From: Lateolabrax maculatus
Lineage: Eukaryota > Chordata > Actinopteri > Acropomatiformes > Lateolabracidae
NCBI GenBank assembly: GCA_031216445.1
Contig: CM062202.1
Coordinates: 19,677,501 to 19,741,500 of the forward strand
Length of the DNA stretch: 64,000 nucleotides
Direction of reading: 5' to 3'
Shown here: positions 40,513-53,489 of the stretch, one piece after another
How the letters are laid out: every line of letters starts with the position of its first letter
Numbering within the stretch: the stretch's first letter is position 1
The notes under the pieces: model-generated
What the model saw: the letters and a program-made list of their open reading frames with translations, nothing else
Told to the model about the DNA's origin: nothing
The model's database searches: none
Program-made: the position numbers and the translations under genes

Positions 40513-40527
40513 AGATAACAGGAAGTG
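40513..40527 (+). promoter_or_regulatory. GATA-ETS composite motif
   Basis: AGATAA (40513-40518) overlaps ACAGGAAGTG (40518-40527) by one base. Adjacent GATA and ETS sites are characteristic of blood and endothelial enhancers. It lies 42 bp after repeat copy B. Motif is read directly; activity is inference. Confidence 0.3.
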
Positions 40528-41080
40528 CAAGTAAAGAAGGCCAATGAGCCCAGCAGCAGCACTGGTGGAGTAACAGTCTGAGGTAAACAGACGATGAAAG
40601 TCCTCAGGTAATCAATCCATTAGAGACTGATATTCAGCTGACACCAGAGCAATGTTTTTAGGCAAATACTTTTTATATGGTTTAAGTAACTGACGTTCTT
40701 ATCAAGTAGATACATGTTTAGATCTCATGCAGATGTATGCAGAAATGTAAGCATGAGGTCAACATGTTGCGTAGGCACGCTCAGTCATTCAAGTTATGCA
40801 GTTGTCCGATGAGTCATTTGACTACAGTTTGACTTTGGATGTGGGAATAGACATAAACACAACTTTGATGGTAATCTAATTCGGTTGCTATTTCTCCAAG
40901 ATCACAATAAATATTTTTCCCCTCAAATTCAAGAGCAGTGTCACTTTGCTCTGCTTTGATTTAGTTTGTTATCACCTGACAGCGAGTCCCTCCTCACCAC
41001 ACGTCAGCGGTCCTCTGACTCAGTACTATGCACTGATTCCCTGACCACAAATTTGCCTTGGGTATTTCTTCTTCTCTCTG

Positions 41081-41131
<51 letters not shown>

Positions 41132-42730
41132 GGGGTTGGTGACTACAGGGGGAGATGGTGAGAACAGTGGGCCGTAGCCTTTCCCAGCCACAGCCCAGAA
41201 GATTGCTGTGGAGCAAGGAGCCCACCTCCCGCCTCAGCCCCTGGCCCCCCGGCTCCCAGTGATGTGGGAAAAGCCTGGGAGGGTGTCCCACTGAGCACGC
41301 TCAGGCACTCGTCCCAGGCTCCAAACCTGTCACTACAGTCGCAGCAGCAGTCAGGCCCAAGTCAAGCCTGTTAAAGATAACTTGTTTCTTGAGGGTTTTT
41401 TTTCTTCTGTTTGCCGTGTTGTTTCACCTTGCCTCAAACCAAACAGAAAGTGCCACACAAGTTGCAGTGGGAGTCAATGAGGTTGAGTTGCGCCAGTGAG
41501 TCGTGACTTCTTGTTACCACTTAAAAAGATTTGTGTAAACATCTGTTTGGCTCGCCTGAAACAGTCACGAGAGGGTTATTGATTGACGTAGCTTCGACAG
41601 TTGTTTTGCAGCCTTGAATTTCTGGTTTATTTTGTCACTATTGTTTCTTTTTGGGGTTTTTTTTTTTTTTGTTTTTGTCTTTGTTTTTTTTTTTTTTTTT
41701 CACTGCTTTTGCAACAAGCAACTGTTAAAATCATTACTGCAACCCCTTTAAGTGTAATGACTCTTATCCAGCTGCATGGCAAACATTTCAGAATTACACA
41801 ACATCCATGTGAAGCGAGAGGGACTGCATGGTGGCTTGGTGAGTAATCTCTGGCTAGTCCCTGTGTGTTAAACTGATAAAGAGCAGCAGGATCTGTGTAG
41901 TGTCAAATCCTATAACAAGCCAAACACATGCACGCGCACACACACGCACAGATAAGAAACCTTCACACCACTGCGAAGGATAAGCGTGAGGAAAGAGAGA
42001 AATAAAGAGATCATTGACCTTCATCTAGGCTTAGAGAGCATTATCATTTTAAGATCCTTGCATGTTTCCAGCAGACATTCTTGCCATGGGAATGGATATT
42101 GTTCCACAGCTTACACCTCCTCTGTCACAATGCTTTCATGAGAGAAGAGGAGATCAAGCAGAGCAAAACTGCTCTGAAGCTCCAAATCCAATGATTTTTT
42201 TTCTCCATAAAATACACAAAGAAGCATAAATCATGACTGCTATATGTTCACATGCACACCCCTCTCTCAGCTGAGATTTTAATACTCTTCCAGCCAACCT
42301 ATTGAACTGATTTAGCGTCCATATGCGAGGGAGCAGATCTTTGTATGGGAAACTCTGTGACCTGAGGAGCGCTCGTCTCCTCCGCAGCGTGTGAACAGTC
42401 ACTATCCCCCCCTCCTTTTCCCCACCCCCCAGCCCTTCATGCTAAACATGGCATTATATTTTTCTCTTGTCATCTTTAGGTTTCATTGTCTCAGTGAAGC
42501 GGTGATCAGTTGGCGCCAGACCAACCTGTGTCTGCTTTACATTAGCTCTGAGTCACCAGGAGAGCCCTGTTTATACTGCCTGAGACAAGGACGCTTGGCA
42601 AGACAGCCAGGAGAGAACGTGTCCTCATTTTTTTTCTTTTTTTTTTCCCCCCAAAGTTTCATCTTGGCTCTTGTGAGACACATGCACTGTCAGAGTCTGG
42701 GGGAAGACAGCATAAGCAAGGATGCCACAG
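40528..42730. other. Intergenic DNA, no gene seen
   Basis: Holds a CT microsatellite (41085-41129), T runs (41657-41670, 41684-41700) and unique sequence. Confidence 0.55.
41085..41129 (+). repeat. (TC)22 microsatellite
   Basis: 45 bp of perfect TC units. The opposite-strand frames through it give RERERE peptides, an artefact. Confidence 0.95.
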
Positions 42731-42734
42731 TGGG

Positions 42735-42790
42735 TTTGTGTGTGTGTGTGAGAGTGTGGGTGTGGGTGTGTGTGTGTTTGTGTGTGTGTG
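42735..42790 (+). repeat. Imperfect TG-rich microsatellite
   Basis: TG units broken by AGAG, GGG and TTTG variants. An open frame across it (42391-42903) therefore encodes low-complexity CVCVC sequence. Confidence 0.85.
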
Positions 42791-45700
42791 ATTGTGGAGT
42801 GGGTCATGAGGGGATGGTTTGTGGTTTTTGTGAGCAAGAGCTTCTTGGCAGATCATCATATGACTTTGTTCTCTCTTACACGGTGAGAGAAAATGGGATG
42901 TGAGCACACAGATTGTTTTATTGTGGAAAAATATCACCGTTGCAGAGTCACAGTAAACACATGATTACATAGCAACCACAGCAAGTTTTTAAGCCACTTC
43001 ATGTAAATATAGGTTGACTCTGTGAATTTCCGGGATATTTACTGCTCATTTAAAAACATAGCTATGATGTTGCCCTGTGGTTATGCTTAAGGGAGAAATA
43101 TTCTGCTCATACCACTTACGGTATACCTTAAAAGGTAGACAAAGCTCGTTTTATGTCTTAAATTTGTGTGAACTTTAATTTTGAACTTTTGAACAGTTTT
43201 AATTCAAACTGTCGAATACAGAAGATAATCACAATAAACGAGACAAAACACACAATAGACACTTGAAGACTTCCAGTTATAGAATTCATGGTAGCAAAAC
43301 ATTCGTGGTGCCTGCTTGACACCTGCTTGAAGACAAACTTAATTTGTAATCATAACATTTAATAGGCATTTACTCTGCAATAAAAATCTGGTTTTGAACA
43401 TAAAGTGAATTATATCCAAATGATATACAAATTTTGCATTTGCACAATAGAATTAATGGCATTATATGTCAGTATTGTCTCTAAAATTAAAAGGGTACCA
43501 GTCAGTAGGACACATTTTGTAAGGGTTTTTGAGTTATTATATTTTTTTTCCATGAACACAAATTTGCATTTGCAAACAATATATTAAATAACATGCTGTT
43601 GGGACACCATTAATGCAATTATATCTGGAGGCTTTCTATTGTTGACATACCTAAAAATGAAAACCGCAGTCACAGATTATTGTTACACTGCGACTTTTCC
43701 GAGATAAGTTCAGCTCAAACTCAATGAAAAAAAGTCTTCTAGCCAGGATTCCCAGGAGCCCTCTGTTTCCTATAAAGTCACACACTGGCTACTTTTGTCC
43801 TCCAGTTACTTCGGTCCCCTTCAGCTGCCAGGCACAATTACATTTCCAGAGACAAAAAGCATTAGCGCCGAAGACTCACATGATATCACCGAACCATGTC
43901 ATTCCACAGCCTGATCTCAGGACAGCAGTTACTGTGTGTCAGGAGTTGGTGTTTATAGTGTGATGGAGAAGGGTGGAGCTGACCGTGGTGCTGCACAGGT
44001 GAGCTCTGCGACACACCTGCTAGGCCCCATCCCAGGTACCGCAATGCTACAGCCTCCGTGGTCACCCAACACTCAGCTCAATGATTTAGTCAAATTGCTG
44101 AATAAAGTTTAAGTGAACATTTTTTAGGGCTTGTGATTGTAACAAATCATCCACTGGAATATGATCAGACTGTCTGCTTTGGCACAATACAAATCATTTA
44201 TCACAGCCTTCATCAGCTTGGGAAAGTTTCTTTTTACGGTTCAACAAAAATCCAAATGACTAAATGTCTGTATTATTATAAATATAACTCTGCTGGCATC
44301 CACAAAAAGCTTAACCAACAAACAGTAAGAAACAAACTGAGAGTCTACGCAAGCAGCTCTCTGAGGCTGTTGGCACAGTGTTTCTTTGAGCCTAATGCTA
44401 ACATCATTATGGTAAGATGCTGCAGCTTTATTATGTAGCCTACCATATTCATCGTTTAACATGTTAGCATGCCAAAATTTTTCTAATTAGTCCTAAACAC
44501 AAAGTACAGCTTTGGCAATCCATCCGGCAGTCGTTGTATGATATCTCAATTTGGACCAAAGTGGTGGATCGACCAACCCTGCCATCCCAAAAGCCATGCT
44601 GCTAATGTGGCAAAAAAAAAAATAATTGCAATACAGTGCTAAAAAGCATTTAACTCCTCCACAGTAACTAGGGGGAAAAAAATAGAGTTTTGCATGTTAA
44701 ATCTTTGTTTTTAAGTCATCATTCTGTCAAGCTACCCTCTACGAGCCTGTCCACTTCTCTGATGACTCCTACGGTCTCAGTGGCCTTCTCCCTGAGTGCC
44801 AGGGGAGCTGCCCTTCTCACTTCTCCCTCCCTTCCCCTTCTCTATGTTATTAGAGTTCATAGCTCAAGTTCGAGAAAATGTACTTACTGTGTTATTGCAA
44901 CAAAAATAGTTTATTCATGTTGTATACATATGCCTTCACACAAACCCGGGGTGTTTCTGTCCTTTCCCACAAAACTTTAACCTCTGAAGTGCCAAAGGTC
45001 GAAACAGCTTACTTCACTCACTGTGGTCTTTGCAGAAGAGGCCTTACTAAATTCCTCATGGGGACAAGATATTTAGTCATTCTGTAACCTTTCTAATCAG
45101 AAAGAGTTTTATTGGAGTTTTTCCAGAGCACCTAATGACTAAGGAATTTTGATTATAAACCAAACTATTATTCCCTTATTTCCAGCCATTTGTGGTACCA
45201 TTCCAATTTATTTTGTAAAAATCATGGTCTGAGCTCATGTATGAGGCAATTACTCAGCCACCTCCTCTACTAGGTAAGCCAAAACAGAGCATGCAACATA
45301 TCATGAAGCACATCATCAGCCAGTTCTCATAACCCACTGCAAACAGTGGGACAGCAGGTGTAGAGATTTGGCTTTTCAAAGCCTCCTCTGTGGTACATCC
45401 AACTGAACCATATTTGCACTGACCGTATTTTATGTTTTCTTTTGTTTTGTGTTTGTTGTGCTGGGCCCAGTGAGCTGTGTCAGAGGAAGCTAGTGGAACA
45501 GAGATTTAGGCCAGATAAGTTCCAGTGAGCAGCCAGTCTGCAGAAAGGGTTTGGGTCGTTGGTTTAGAGTTGATGACGTTCATTGACTTCCATTTACCCA
45601 TAGCATTGATCTTTACCTTCGCTCATCATCTCAAGTTTTCCCGTATACTTTCTTTTTTGTATCCATTCTTCCTCCATCATCAACCCCTTCAATTTTTGTG

Positions 45701-47502
45701 TATTCAAGTACAAAACACTGGTACGGGCGAATGTAATTGCAGGTTAGTTTTTGTTATGCGGGCTGATGAGAAACTGACAGAGATATAAAGGCTGAGTGAA
45801 AATATGATGTGTAATTGGTATGATTATATACTATATTATAGAGCAAGCAGCCAGCTCGGATGTGAAATCTCTTTTTCAGCAGCTGTCTTATTTGCTGTGA
45901 TTGGCATTATTCTCTATACATGAATTGTTGATTTTGCATACATTTTAATGGATTATGTTGTGCAATATAAAACTTTCTGACACCACCCTCTCCACAAGAA
46001 GAAGTTTCATTTTAACACATATGTCTGGTTCACATCAATTACATATGACTATGTAAAATAAACTATCCCCATGGTACTGTAATATGCTGAGATATAATTT
46101 ACAGAGTCTTTGGACTTTGTAACAGATGTTATATAAAATGTCAAAACATTTTTGAGTATGAGTGTCATTGCCGATTGCACATAAAGCTACTTAATAGAGA
46201 CAAAAGGGTTTAAAAAGGAGGAAAAATTCAAGAAAAAAATGGTTTTGCCCGAAAGAAAGAATCAAGCAAACAAACTTAAGGTTAGTCTTATCCTCTCCTG
46301 GACTACAGATTTATTAGCTCAGTCTGACCCAGGATTACTCTTAAAGATCAGTCAGCCCTACTGCGCTGTAAATCAGACCTTGCCCAGCAGGAGCAGGACC
46401 ACAAAACCAATGGTGTTAAAGGTCAAAGGTCAATGGGGAGGAAGCTCAAAATCAGACAGCCACTGGTAATATCTTTATTTACTCTGGAAGACACTGTTCT
46501 TTCATTAGCAACAGGTTTACAGTACAGCTTTTGACACTACTGATGAATATTTATAGTAGAAAGTATAACAGCAGTTATTAGTATTGTACAATTCAAAATA
46601 CCCTGGAAACTCAGTGGTGTTTAATCTTATATTATAATATAGGTAGCCCTTTTGTTTTTCCTTATTACTGTCTGTGAGAAATGTTTAGATTTGTTGGGGG
46701 GCAGCCTCTACAGTTCTGTTAGTAAAACATTTCACTTGACCAACCTCATAACCTCCAAGTTATTTCTCCCATAATGCTTAGCCATGAGGGCCAAAGCTTA
46801 TTAAGCAGTTTAATGGTAGAAACAACACAGTCAGCCTTACTGATAATAGTGAGCTGTTACAAAGAACCAGAGTAACTGTTGCTTACATTGTGTGTTTCTC
46901 TTCGGCTACAGTGAATCACCATGCTTATTTCTGAATATCTGTGGAAAGTACCTGCTATAATAAGCAGGGTTTTCTGCAGTTTGTTGACTTGTTGTAGTTA
47001 TAAGTCACGCAATAGGAGCAACAGCAATGACCACACAGGAGGGCTGAGCTGTGAATGAAAGAAAGAAACTAAGTAAGGGGGAAAAAAGTAGCAAAAACCG
47101 ACGCTTGTGGTCAAGGAAGTCGACCCTTAGTACTATTTTCTCATGGAGAGGGTGGGATGAAGTGCTGCAGGCAGCAGTTACAAGGATGTCCAATGTGTGT
47201 TTGAGTGTGTGTGCCTGTGAAAATATTTTTTTCTCCAAGTTCAGTCAGATCTGATTCATGAATTTAGTTATGAATAATGATGTATCATTCTTCTCAGACA
47301 AATGTTTAAAAATGGCTTGCATGTTAAGTGGATCATGTATGCAGACAGAAAAATATATATACTATAAAGACACCATTTAAAAAAGCAGTTGCAAACAGCT
47401 GCATCTGTAAGATAATGTACATAATGCAATTTTTTAATGTTTCTTAAAACATAAAATTGACAGTTACAACAGGAAAGCTGTAGGAAAGAGGTTGCCTGGT
47501 AT

Positions 47503-47504
<2 letters not shown>
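42791..47504. other. Intergenic DNA, no gene seen
   Basis: Mostly unique AT-rich sequence with no repeat families or exons recognised over about 4.7 kb. Confidence 0.55.

Positions 47505-47537
<33 letters not shown>
47505..47537 (+). repeat. (GT)16 microsatellite
   Basis: 33 bp of perfect GT units. Confidence 0.93.
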
Positions 47538-47539
<2 letters not shown>

Positions 47540-47639
47540 ACCCAGACAGCAGAGAGAAAGAGAAGTGGTCTTTTCACTAACGTTGATTGGAAGCAGATGT
47601 TGGCGAAAGCCAAGACAGAGGAGAAAATGTTTCGGAAAA

Positions 47640-47780
47640 TTCTCAGGGCTCAGCCTTCTCTTTCTGGGCCCTGGCCCGGACGGCCAATCACTACACAGCA
47701 CCCTCTGGTCTTCGGGGTGTGAGAAGCACTCCTATTGGATGGAGATTCAAACGTGGGCGTCGGGAGCAGATGTCCTGGGA
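47640..47780. promoter_or_regulatory. GC-richer patch with two CCAAT boxes
   Basis: GGCCAATCA (47682-47690) and ATTGG (47734-47738) form oppositely oriented CCAAT boxes about 50 bp apart, in a locally GC-rich stretch with several CpG (CCCGGACGG, AACGTGGGCGTCGGG). Paired CCAAT boxes suit NF-Y-dependent promoters. No downstream gene is evident, so a promoter of a non-coding transcript or an enhancer are both possible. Confidence 0.25.
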
Positions 47781-48059
47781 AAGTTGCTGAATCCCAGTCG
47801 ACTCACAGTAAAAGAAAAGCGAAAACATTTGCTTGTTCAACTGGACAGTGACCAAAACCTGTTTTAATCCAGCTGAACTCTCTCTCCCTCTCTTTCTCTC
47901 TCATAGTGCTTGTACAAACACTATCACAATGTTTCTGTATGGCCCAGCTATGTATATAGACCTATAAATTTCAAATGAAATGGCTTTCAACTGGCTAGCT
48001 TTTCAATTGCCTTACAAAAGGAAACCTAAAAAGAATCTTTTGGAAGGAAAGAAAGCTGA

Positions 48060-48420
48060 CCTCTCTCTTTTCTGCTGTCTTCTTTCATCTAGTTTGGAGA
48101 CAATATTTGAAATGAATGCAGTTGAGAGCTTCTCCACCTTTGCCATCTCCCACCAGTCATCTCCCCCTCCCTCCACACCTCTAAACCCTCCACTCCTCCG
48201 TTGCTCCTTTTCACCCCCTAACCTTCACCCTCCCGTATTCAACCTTCCATTCCATTTCTCATCTGTCTTCGTCCCCATCCCCAAACCCCCTCCTCTCTGC
48301 TCTCACCTCTCCTCTCCCCCCATCATCAGCACCCTGATTCAGTCACACTCTAGTTCACATAAGGCCTCACCTGCACACAAAGCCCCATCTCACTCTTTTA
48401 TTGTGCCAGTCTATTGCCTA
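48060..48420 (+). repeat. Pyrimidine-rich (C/T) tract
   Basis: Long stretches of C and T such as CTCCCCCTCCCTCC occur throughout. An open frame across it (47980-48483) is dominated by S and P for that reason. Confidence 0.5.
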
Positions 48421-48797
48421 TTCACAGCAACAGCACAGCACAAATCAATCATCTTTCCTAATGGAAAGTCCACATTAACATGAGAGGACACTCCATTTCC
48501 GTCCCAGAATGCCAGGTCGACTGGTACCTGAGCTTCAGCCAATGCGGATCCGGGGGCCAGCAGGCACTCTCATTTCAGGTGGGATAGCAAGGTGATGCCG
48601 TTAGGTCCAGGGGTGCCTCTGGGAGTCAATGGTGTATTAACTGAGGATGCGACAACGGCAATAAAAATGCAAATTGCCAGCCAAAGCAGGGGATGGCCTG
48701 GATCTGCCCTTCATAAGCCTGGATAATACAGTCACCACACCTGCCAAGACATGTGGTTCAACACATCTCAGACACAACAATACAATGACTCAGAGGA
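48421..48797. other. Intergenic DNA, no gene seen
   Basis: Unique, fairly GC-balanced sequence between the pyrimidine-rich tract and the poly(G) run, including CCAGCAGGCAC near 48557, a weak CTCF-like word. Confidence 0.4.
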
Positions 48798-48824
48798 GGG
48801 GGGGGGGGGGGGGGGGGGGGGGGG
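48798..48824 (+). repeat. Poly(G) run of 27
   Basis: Uninterrupted homopolymer of 27 G. Runs this long are rare in vertebrate DNA and are often sequencing or assembly artefacts, or a collapsed repeat, so the length should be treated as unreliable. Confidence 0.85.
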
Positions 48825-51800
48825 CAGGAGAAGTGTAGACTGTGTGACAAACCTTGAGACCATAGGTGCTAAGACTAAGGAACATATCTGTGACAGCCAT
48901 TATTGTTTTGTCAAATAGCCTCCATTATGTTGAACCTGTACTTTGTTCAATAAGAAAGTTAATATATGCTATTGAAGACGCTAGACTATACACATCATTT
49001 TTTGGTTAAATTGAATACATAATCGTATTCTCTAATATGCAGAAATCATATATTAAGTATTTCGGTATATAGCAATTCCAGTGCTTCTCAGTCAGTGCTG
49101 GTGTTTCTTGATGACAAACAGCTGATATTATATGTGATATAGCTATAAACTTTTGGTTGCGAAATAAAGCTTATCCAAAGTCACCACTGCGAAAGAGCAA
49201 ACATTGCTGAAAAGCTTGGAGGTTTTTTTATGCAGCTATCTGATTTGATTAATTGGTTTGTGTCCGTGTAAAAAGCTCTGAGATAACCCTTTCTGTCATG
49301 TATGGTGAGTAAAGACGAAAGTGTCCAAGTTGGGGCATCTGTGGGTTTTTCACATACTTTAGCATCAATAAGATGGGACATCCTGAGGTAAAGGAGAGGT
49401 AGTCCCTACACAGAAATCTCCCAACTCCCAGAACATAGCAAAGTTTCAATCTACAAGGTTATTGTCAGACTTATCACGACTGCCTGGCCTTGTACGTTGA
49501 AACGATGCATGTTCATTTGAATGCTATTGTCTGTCCTGCACCTGTACCCAACTGTGCAAAAATAAATAAATAAATAAATAAAAATAAACTACCATTACAA
49601 GCACAGTGTTAAATTATCTATTTTACATCCATTAAGATTCATCCCAGCAATCTGGGGAGTGAGCCTGGACATATTCATACAAATCCAGTGTAGTAGTGTC
49701 CAGAACCCTAGAGTTAGACTAATTCACCTCTATCAACTCTAAACTCTGTCCGTCTCTCTCTCTCCAAAATCCATGAGAAGGGTCATATTTGAAAGACATG
49801 GTAAATCTAACTCTGTTTATGTTTGTCCCTGGACACCACTGGAGTCCATACTGGCCCAAGTCAGCCCAACCATGAAGGACAATAGGACATGAATGTATCC
49901 CCAGGCAACTGTGTCTTAAGTTGGACCATGAGGGCCCTCTGGGACACACTGGTCATATTTCACAACTTCTCTGCGTAATGGAACCACTGAGTCGGTCTCT
50001 TGTGCGTCACAGGGATTCTCTTTCTATGAAGAAGATTTTAATTTAGGGCAGTAGGATTAGATGTATTTTAGTGTCATCCTTATCATAGTAAAAAGTCCAT
50101 TAGTTCTTAAATGCAAAGAATGTAGACTGTAAAAGCACCACGATTGAAGTTAAAACTTTGAAAAGATTTTGCAGCAATGACATCTAGACTGTGTAATATT
50201 GTGCCCTCCAATGTTAGATTTTTATATCAATTAAAGTCCCCACTATTAAAAATGCTGTACAACATTTCCTTTGGGCCACATAAGTTAGCAATTCATTCAA
50301 AGCGAAGTACCTGAGAGTTTGCACTTTCACCACATTTTCAAACTGAAGCTCAGAGAGAAGCTCACCATTACTGTATAAACACCAGACATCTTGGATCACT
50401 GGCAGCACTAAATGTGTGGCTTCACAGAGTACACTATACGTGACATAATTGGTCAATATCGTTTTTATATGCCCTAAGTTTCTACCTATAGGAGCCAATT
50501 TAAACCCTTGAAGAAAGCTTGCATTGACATAATTACTTATCACTTTGAATCTTATTTCAGAAATCTGAAGGGGCGACATTGAGGGGCTGCAGGAGGTTGG
50601 AACAGAACAGTCAGAAGCAACATACATTCACTCAAACCTTTCACATTCAGTGTTAAGTTGTACACAATTATTAATATTATATATTTCTATTCAATCCTTT
50701 ACTCACGTGTCACAATAATGTCATGTGTTTGAGCTAAAATATCTTCATTTAAATTAATCGAACATTGATGTATATGATTGTTTGCCATTAAATCAGTTAT
50801 ATACAGTATATTTCTCCACCCCATAAATATTTCTCTGGATCCACCCCTGCTCACTGATCTTTACAATTCATTTAGATCATGTACTGTAACATTTTCACAT
50901 GGAGATTTATGTAACTTTCTTTGGAGATTTATGGTGTACATACACTGTAGTTTCACCACAAAAGCAGTCTCCTCTGGTACCATTAACCAGCCCTGATGAG
51001 TGTGACTGGTTTAAGAGATACAAAGACAGATTTACTAAATCTATTACAAATTACTGTCAGGACCACAAAGTTGTGTGCTGCCAGCTGCCACATGTTTTCA
51101 ATTCAGTATTTAGTATTTGCTAAGACTGATTCTGTAATTATGACTCGATCTTAGGCAAAGGACACGTGTGCATTTCTAGGAAGTAATGGAGCACAACAGA
51201 AAGCTCTGCTACTGAGCGTGAAATATTTAAATAGTATTAAATACTGCTGTCGGCTTGATAAAAGGGTTAGTAATTGAATTGAAAACATCTTAATAACTGG
51301 TGCTTTTCCCAGACCTTCCATCATAGACACAGTTTTCTCTGCTGCAGCGGTCAATCATCATTTATGAATCAGTTCCCATTTCCTTCTCTCGATTTTGCAC
51401 TCCCACATTGCTATTGCAGAAAATACAAATTGTTTTAACTCAAAACTCTTTCATTTCGCCCCATGAAAAGTACGGACAAGCACTTTTTGACCCATTAATT
51501 TCTAAAAAATGCTTAGTAAAGCAACCCAGTGCTGTTTGGCTTCCTACACCCAAGTAGTACAGTGATAACTTGAAAAAGGAGACCAAGTATACTGAAAAAT
51601 ATTTAAAACCATGTAGTTTTGAGAGCTGACATAGTTTTAGAGAAGCACTAGAGAAGTAAGTGTGAAATAGAAATGGCTGAAAAGTATACACAGTACATAC
51701 CCTGCATGCACTTTTGATGTGATAATGACTTCTCCTTAAAGTGGGTTGTAGAGACACTCATCAGCATCATCCGAATGTGCAAAATCCTGTACTGGAAAAC

Positions 51801-52854
51801 ACACGTTCAATGCAACAGATGGATGAATCCAGAGGCTTAAGTTTTTATTGCAATTTTGTCCCCAATAAGGCAAGTATTTCCCAACTTCATGGTTTCACCA
51901 GTACATCGTTTAATCTCCCTCCCGGTGTTTCTCAGTCATGTTAAGACTACATGGAGGAGACAGATGTAGCTTGGTAAGGCCCTTTAGATAAATATTTAGG
52001 TTTGAAATCTGACAAACGGGCCGCATTCCAGTGTCAAGAGAGCTGTAAGCTGCTGACGGCAAGAGGTGATACTTTTTGTCAGCAGAGGCAGAAATCATCT
52101 GACAACTTTCTGCGACTGCCAGGTGTGACAGTTCTCACTTTCTGCATAGACTTCCTCTTCTCTTTATGTCTTTCTCTGCTGTCTTTCGCTTCTAAACACT
52201 GCTTTAAATCAGTGGAAGCTTTCTTTGAATGAGGCTCAGGGAGGGAAAAAAAGTGTAAAATGTGTCTGCGTGAGCCAGCTTTGTGTCTGGGTTTGGATGT
52301 GGAATAAGGAGGTATGAGTGGTATCATAATGGTTTGGATTTTGTTCCAGGTCTGCTGGAACGTGCACTGTCCGGGCAAGTATTTAAAAACCTGCCTCGCG
52401 ATCACGTCTGGTCTGCATCATCAGCCCAGTCAGAGCGAGGGAGGTGGAACAGGAGAAGAACCACCTGGGTAACCTCAGCCTGCCCTCTGCCAAGAACACC
52501 AGCAACAGGTCCAACAGGAGAACATGGGTCCGTCTTAGACAAAAGGCAATTCTGTTGTGTTTGCTTTGTGGTTACAGTACATGTGAAGTATGTAAAATCA
52601 GTCATGTATGTATATTCAATTTCTGATTTATACAGTTTGTGTCTTATTTTATCAGCATCATTGTCATTTTTACATTACTTAAAGTAATCATTTATGTAAA
52701 GTAGTCCCAAACTAAATGCACATTTATAAAATTGTGTCTATGTTTAAGATATTTTGTATGTTGTGCTTTGTTGCTACATTCAGCAATTTTCTAAAACTGA
52801 CAAACAGCACGCTGGACCTGTATTTTGGCTGTATTGCTAGACTGCTGCAGCGGG
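48825..52854. other. Intergenic DNA, no gene seen
   Basis: Includes an AAAT repeat (49558-49588) and unique sequence. The minus-strand open frame at 50214-50627 has the most protein-like composition in the desert but shows no start context, splice sites or family motif that I can support. Confidence 0.5.
49558..49588 (+). repeat. (AAAT)n microsatellite
   Basis: About seven AAAT units, the last imperfect. Confidence 0.88.
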
Positions 52855-52855
52855 G

Positions 52856-52876
52856 CCAAACAGCTGTGCTGTTTGG
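52856..52876. repeat. Short perfect inverted repeat
   Basis: CCAAACAG and CTGTTTGG, exact reverse complements, with a 5-nt loop. It could form a small hairpin or hold paired factor sites. Confidence 0.5.
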
Positions 52877-52977
52877 GGCAGCAGGCCATGGCCCTGTATG
52901 TTTTCTATCTACAGTGGAATTTATATGAGCCCGGGGTTACAAGCACATGAATGGACCCCAGTGTGCTGGCTCTGTTT

Positions 52978-53074
52978 TGACGTCACCTCATCAGTGCGCA
53001 TGGGACACCCTCGTTAAAACTGGGACACACCATGGCCTGCATGTATTTCAAAGGGAACCTAGTTCCCCTTTGAA
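52978..53074. promoter_or_regulatory. Candidate regulatory cluster: palindromic CRE and inverted TCF/LEF pair
   Basis: TGACGTCA (52978-52985) is a full palindromic CRE (CREB/ATF). TTCAAAGG (53047-53054) and CCTTTGAA (53067-53074) are perfect TCF/LEF cores in inverted orientation, centres 20 bp apart; together with the bases between them they form an imperfect palindrome. Located about 3.7 kb past the ets1 stop. Activity is inference. Confidence 0.35.
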
Positions 53075-53489
53075 GGACCAAAGTGTGGTGATTTGAACAA
53101 CAGACAGATTTGTTTGACTAATTTGTGCCACTTTGAGTTCGACTATTGCAGAATCAACTGCTCATTGAAAGAATCTATTGATATATTTATCTATATAACT
53201 TTCCTTCTATTTATAAATGTACTATATGTAAGTATCTATCTATCCAATAAAACCAAAATCACTTAATGATTTCCTTTATCTGTTCAGAGGTTCAGAGTTG
53301 CTCAGTTATTGAATACATTACTACATGTTCTGTAGATGACTCTGATGACTCTTAATGTTGAACGGTATCAAACAGCCAATGGTTTAGGAACATTCGACAC
53401 CGCATCTTAGACCACAAGATTTCCTGCAGAATGGGTATAAAATAGCACGTATGCAAAGCATATATTGCCATACAAAACTGCAAAATTGA

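Noticed and set aside
42391..42903. Longest open frame in the window (170 codons, plus strand)
   Set aside because: It crosses poly(T) and TG microsatellites, giving FFFFFF and CVCVCV runs. No domain, splice pattern or homologue is recognised.
47980..48483. 167-codon open frame, plus strand
   Set aside because: The frame is open because the strand is pyrimidine-rich; the product is mostly S, P, L and H with no recognisable fold.
50214..50627. 137-codon open frame, minus strand, protein-like composition
   Set aside because: No family motif, no flanking splice-supported exons and no coding continuation. A database search and codon-substitution test would be needed to revive it.
53245..53250. 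Plus-strand AATAAA considered as the end of a gene converging on ets1
   Set aside because: No coding exon or other sign of a plus-strand gene to its left; AATAAA is expected by chance in AT-rich DNA.
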